The translations under genes were made by a program, and so were the position numbers. The notes under the pieces are model-generated. The model was not told where the DNA came from, did not search any database, and saw only the letters and a program-made list of their open reading frames with translations. From Fasciola hepatica (Eukaryota > Platyhelminthes > Trematoda > Plagiorchiida > Fasciolidae), in contig CANUEZ040000029.1 of NCBI GenBank assembly GCA_948099385.1, positions 3,007,501 to 3,071,500 of the forward strand: DNA of 64,000 bases. The letters are read 5' to 3'. This document shows, one piece after another, positions 58,511 through 64,000 of the stretch; within the stretch, counting starts at the first letter, position 1; the number at the start of each line of letters is the position of its first letter.

Positions 58511-58912
58511 CTAGGCAGTTAGCTTTTTGTCATCTCTTACCAAGCTGTGCTTCCTAATCCATTTAAACATAGACTTAGCGTACGCGCTGGAAATTCTCAG
58601 ACGTTTATAGGCTTTCTGTAGTTCTGTAATGGTCTTTTTGTACACGCTTATCATGCAATCCATAAGAGGTTTGACAAATAAGCTGATCTCATCCGTCTCC
58701 AATTGAGTAGTATTGTAAGAGTGGCATACTGACTGATGAAGGCCGAAAATTGAACCAGTTGAATGACAGACTGAGGTTCTGTTTACCTTTCGAGAGAAGT
58801 TATCAATAGAGCTGACGTAGCTAATCAGGGAAGGCATAGTTGCAAAAGTTAATAGGTCAACGTATTGGGTCAGATGCACAGCGTGATTCTCACCAAGCAA
58901 GTCGATGAACTA
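58511..58912 (-). CDS. Hypothetical exon, helix-rich C-terminus
   Basis: A minus-strand frame begins after ACCCATAG (a possible acceptor) with FIDLLGENHAVHLTQYVD and continues LLTFATMPSLISYVSSIDNF, FVKPLMDCMISVYKKTITEL and QKAYKRLRISSAYAKSMFK to HSLVRDDKKLTA and a stop. The second half has heptad-like spacing that suggests alpha-helices. There is no repeat relative in the window and no family I recognise. It could be a terminal exon of a host gene, but neighbouring exons are not visible and a chance frame is possible. Confidence 0.28.
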
Positions 58913-61900
58913 TGGGTGTATCGAACCCAAGTGAATGAGCATTGATTGTATTACACAATGATGATAAGATCAAGAGAGAGAGCGGATTCATCATCAACCC
59001 TTTGACACACTATGTTACTGTTTTCATCAATCTTATGATAGGAATTTGCAACATCACTGGGGCTTTTTGGTTGAAAACATTTTCCATTAGGGTGGACCAT
59101 TTTTTTGAGGTATTGCCCGTCTGCGGTGGTAGATTAGAGCAGCCTGGCCAAAATCCACGCTAGTTTTTACGACGCTATTCGCTAAGAAATGTCCGAAAGA
59201 AACATATGCTCCGACCAGAACTGATATTATTTTAGGAGAACCTTTTAGCATCAAAGGAAATTAAACCTGATCACAGAAGATGAAACCCATAGGAGACATG
59301 CCTCCGAAAAATATAAGAAGGTTACAAATCGATTTGACGGAATGATGAATAAACTCAACCAGTCATCCCCTGGGTCCGCTGAAGCCATGATATCTATCAG
59401 GCAATGAAGAGAACAAGATATAGAGTAAAAAGTGGACACGGGAGAAGAATAAAAGTCAATACAGTAATCAAACAGCCGATTACGAATACAACTATACTAA
59501 GGTACTATGTATGGTCCGATATATATTTTCTTGGGATGCAAAGTAATAACAGACTTGGAAGCCGTGTTGCTTCAGTCTTGTGAATATCCGGATTCGCCTA
59601 GGCTGACCCTGAGAGTAGCTGAGTAGCCGTAAGCACGAAAAATGAAGATGAAATGCTGGCTATTGCTGGTCCATAAAATGGAACGATTTAGCTATCGTTT
59701 GTTTCAGAGAACTATTACAAACCAGTGGTTTCCACCTGTGAGGATACTAATTCATTTTCAGAGACTCGATTTTGACATGATTGTACTGAAAAACAACGCC
59801 AATTTTCGCCGCAGGAGGAGCGTGCCTGACATAAACAGGAGTAGACCGAGGAGAATTCGAGGCTGTCAACCCGGCACCATACCGAACTGTGTGACTGGGA
59901 CGTCTTGCCGAGTTATAGCGCCATACCGAGAAAAAATGACACTTGCCAGTCATTATGACGCGATTCTCTAAGGGTTCGAAACAGTAATTGTTGAGGGAAT
60001 TCAAACCTTGTTTAGAACTTTTTTGCAACATCCCTAGATGGAATTATGGCTAACGCAAAAAAAATTTGATCTCACATTTTCTTTGCTCATACACGATTAC
60101 ATATATTGGGCATCTCGGCGTGAACAGTGTTATCGACGGCATCCTAGCCCTTAAGTTCTTGTCCCCTGAGTGATCAACCTACTAGGTGATTGTTTATTTA
60201 TTTGCCCCATTTGTAGGTCACGTAACGTCTTCTGGGAAAGAGAGTCGATGACGATACGAAATATTCGGGAAAGACCGAGGCAGATATTTTCTCCCGACAT
60301 TAATTGTGCTTGAAGATAAGAAAATATCTGTTCGCTTAGGGTCATTTCAGCTATTAACTGGAAATCGATCCTCTAACATGCTATACAGCACAGCCGGTTA
60401 TCAATAAACTAATGTCTTCATGTGCGCTGTTGAAGGCCTTAGGAACTGGCTTCTGGCAACTTTGCGTAGAGTGTGGGTTCAGAGTTCAAACAGCTTGTTA
60501 ATAGTGGACGGTTCATTCACGGGCTCACGAGTCCGCATCAACCTTCCGAAGAGAAAATTAGGAGTTTTTGTGAAGAACTCCAAGACATTATTGATAAAAT
60601 CTACAGAAAGCCAACATAATTTTATCTAATTGCTGCTTGCAGAGAGCAGGACACCTCCGTGTGATTTATTTATCAATCAACCCTAACGACTACGTAATCA
60701 CCGCAAACAAACCAGTGCTATGGCCTCAGCACAAAGGGACTAACCCCCACAAGAGTGGTGATGCAGTATGATACAAACAGCCTACAATAAGTAATGAATG
60801 GAAAATATCGAACTGAATCTTCTTAACAGTAGACTGAATGTACGGGAAATAAGGAAGTTCCCACGTAACCCGAATAAACAGAGTAAAGGGGATTTGGGGG
60901 GAAAACGGCACCTAGCGGAAAACAGTAATCCATGCACCAGGATGTCGAATAGCGATAAAAATAAAAGGAAAAGTTGTGATGGGATGGGATGGGATGGGAT
61001 GGAATAGTTTCTCAGTCTTTAAATGAACGACGGAATACAAGCCTAATCCCTAGCAAACCCGCAGGCGATTTCTTCTCTTGGACTGTTGTATGGCTCATGA
61101 CGAAGACCGTGCAATCCATGATAGATCTTTGCAAAATCAGCCGAACATTAGTTCAACATTAGGACTGTTCAAATGAAAGATCAATATAAACTAACAAGTT
61201 GCTGCCAGTTGGAGTGTTCTCTTTTGTTCGCGGTCAGTCTTCGGTGTAACACCCTTATGATTGGGGAAGATTCCATTGTGCAATGGATTGGAAGAAAACC
61301 ATCATGCCCGGAAAATACAACCACATTTGCTATAAATATGTGAGTACAACCTCATTATTCTGCTCTTTTGGGATTTGGAATGTTGTCATTTCCCCATGGT
61401 TCATTTTCGTTCGGTTCTGTCTCTCTTTCTCTTTTCCTTTTCCGTTTTCAGTTCATAATTAAAACTCTACTAAAAAGTCGAAAAAGAAGACCGGTTGAGA
61501 AAAGAAGTACGCTTTTTTCAGTATGGTGAATATCATGAGAAATCACATTAACATGAGTATTTTATCTTTCTCTTTAGTCAGTAATAACCTTATCACTTCA
61601 GAGAGTGTATACTGCTTATATTTTCAACGTGCTATAATCTTTCAAAAGGATTCTCTTTGCATCCATGACTGACCCCGTCGGAAGGATTAGTTTAGTTGTC
61701 CTCAACCCATAGATGTACCACACAATATGGCCTCAGTTTCATAGTAAGTATATCGATATGGTCCAAGAGACTTTCCCACTCTATGGTTAGATATATCGGA
61801 GGATATGGTTACGTGTCGCTGTCAGTGGTGCTCTTGTATCCACAAACTTTCTTTATCGACTCGATGCCAGTAGTTGTAATTCTCCTATTAATCTTTTCAC

Positions 61901-62034
61901 ATTATTGTTCTTTTTCATTGTTTCCGATTGAGGCTTCCGCTGGGAGATAACAACCAAAGCCACCGCACTCATTACATGGCTAATGGTTGTCTGAACTGAA
62001 AACAACATCGATCTGGACGTATCAGACACTAAAA
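58913..62034. other. No recognisable gene; GGGAT array
   Basis: (GGGAT)n lies at 60978-61003. Frames such as 59642-59971(+) and 59747-60031(-) overlap each other. No domain or repeat relative was seen. Confidence 0.4.
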
Positions 62035-62115
62035 ATTTCAGTGCTTCAGTGCTTCCGTGGTTTCCAGTGGTGAGTTGAGCGTTGAAACTGCATGATGAAT
62101 CATATTATATAAAAA
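62035..62115 (+). repeat. Hammerhead-type SINE, 3' part only, copy D
   Basis: CAGTGCTTCCGTGGTTTCCAG, TGGTGAGTTGAGCGTTGAAAC and TGCATGATGAATCATATTAT match the ends of copies A, B and E. The head and ribozyme core are missing. Confidence 0.5.
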
Positions 62116-63465
<1,350 letters not shown>

Positions 63466-63720
63466 CGTGGAGGAGTGCACACGCTACTTACTGAAAACGT
63501 CAGTAGTTGATTACTCAATACACAATTATGGGCAATTGTGCACTGACAACGAACGCGACTACGTCAGACGAACCAAATGTGATAAGGTGAAGGAGGGCTT
63601 GTGAACCACGTGATTGCATCCTCAGACTGAATAGCAACAGTTTTTGAGAAGACCGGACAGTTATTTTGCAAATGAGCACTATTGTAATGGTTGGTTACTT
63701 TTGTCGCTGTTCAACAAGCA
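63466..63720 (+). mobile_element. LTR-like sequence upstream of a gag-like frame
   Basis: CGTGGAGGAGTGCACACG followed by CTACTTACTG, GTAGTTGATTACTC, GTGAACCACGTGATTGC and ATCCTCAGACTG parallel 36900-37060. GCACTATTGTAATGG parallels 37105. The position just 5' of the gag-like frame suggests a 5' LTR. The exact ends and the primer-binding site were not determined. Confidence 0.5.
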
Positions 63721-63789
63721 ATCTTCATCTACTGACTTTCTACTTGGTACATCTTACGGATTTTGGCAATCGGAGCCGTGACCATGTGA

Positions 63790-64000
63790 GATCAACCCCA
63801 GTCGGAGCCGTTTGAGGACTGGAAATTACGGAGTTTCCTGGAGGTTTTCGAGGACCTGGCGGAGCTCTCGGGTGTCCAGTCGGACCGGGGTAAGTTGGCA
63901 GCCCTTCGAGAGCTTCTCAAGCGCAGAGCGAGAGCGCTGCCGGATGCAGCGCAAGGAGGTCAGGAGAAGGTGAAGTGGGCCGCCGCCAAGGATGTCCTGA
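63790..64000 (+). CDS. gag-like protein of an LTR retrotransposon, N-terminus (cut by the window end)
   Basis: A GC-rich frame, unlike the surrounding AT-rich DNA, reads DQPQSEPFEDWKLRSFLEVF, EDLAELSGVQSDRGKLAALR and ARALPDAAQGGQEKVKWAAA. The acidic-aromatic FEDW start and the alternating helices with LAALRELLKRRARA resemble the capsid-like N-terminus of Gypsy/Mag-type Gag proteins, which assemble the particle. An ATG at 63784 is followed directly by TGA, so the original start is mutated or lies elsewhere. The reading continues beyond the window. Confidence 0.45.

Overview
The window looks like an intron- or intergenic-scale piece of a eukaryotic, probably flatworm (platyhelminth) genome. It is moderately AT-rich, with very long microsatellites, no operon structure and almost no intact reading frames, and it is crowded with decayed retroelements. 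The lineage is an inference. It rests on the mix of RTE, CR1-like and Jockey-like LINEs, Penelope-like elements with GIY-YIG motifs, and tRNA-headed repeats carrying hammerhead-ribozyme-like cores that resemble those of schistosomes. Trematode and cestode cannot be separated from this sequence alone. No complete host protein-coding gene is recognisable.

Layout. 1-9 kb: unique DNA, a 480 bp compound microsatellite (5444-5922), then a cluster of three SINE-like repeats (5963-6735). 9-10.5 kb: the 3' end of an antisense RTE LINE and a scrap of Penelope-like reverse transcriptase. 14.4-17.2 kb: an antisense LINE (family A) split by about 0.9 kb of foreign sequence. 18.3-22.3 kb: a nearly full-length but inactivated antisense RTE LINE (endonuclease, reverse transcriptase and C-terminal region all visible). 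22.7-28 kb: tRNA-derived SINEs. 29-31 kb: an antisense CR1 fragment abutting a sense LINE 3' end. 35.5 kb: a 212 bp GTCA tetranucleotide array. 36.9 kb: an LTR-like fragment whose relative lies at 63.5 kb. 39.2-40.7 kb: a second family A LINE, with a TA array grown inside its reverse transcriptase. 41.1-42.7 kb: a near-perfect inverted repeat (arms of about 428 bp). 42.9-46 kb: four hammerhead-type repeats plus a candidate spliced gene. 46.5-47.5 kb: a Penelope-like element. 51.6-57.6 kb: a CR1-like LINE of about 4.3 kb, nested among LTR and RTE fragments, ending in a TATA-bearing solo-LTR candidate. 63.2-64 kb: a 227 bp ACT array, an LTR-like stretch, and the start of a gag-like frame running off the window.

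The mobile elements fit together as a layered transposition history. The autonomous LINEs (RTE, CR1, family A, family C) and Penelope elements are all broken by stops, frameshifts or catalytic-residue changes. The tRNA-headed SINE-like repeats were presumably mobilised by such LINEs. The most interesting system is a dispersed repeat with at least nine relatives here. The best copy (minus strand, 44165-44392) keeps a tRNA-like promoter head followed by a hammerhead core with a paired stem II and a 6-bp stem III next to a UA cleavage site.

Possible host coding sequence is limited to unverified open frames at 38660-39013(-), 43261-43820(+), 44482-45217(-) and 58511-58912(-). None has a recognised domain.
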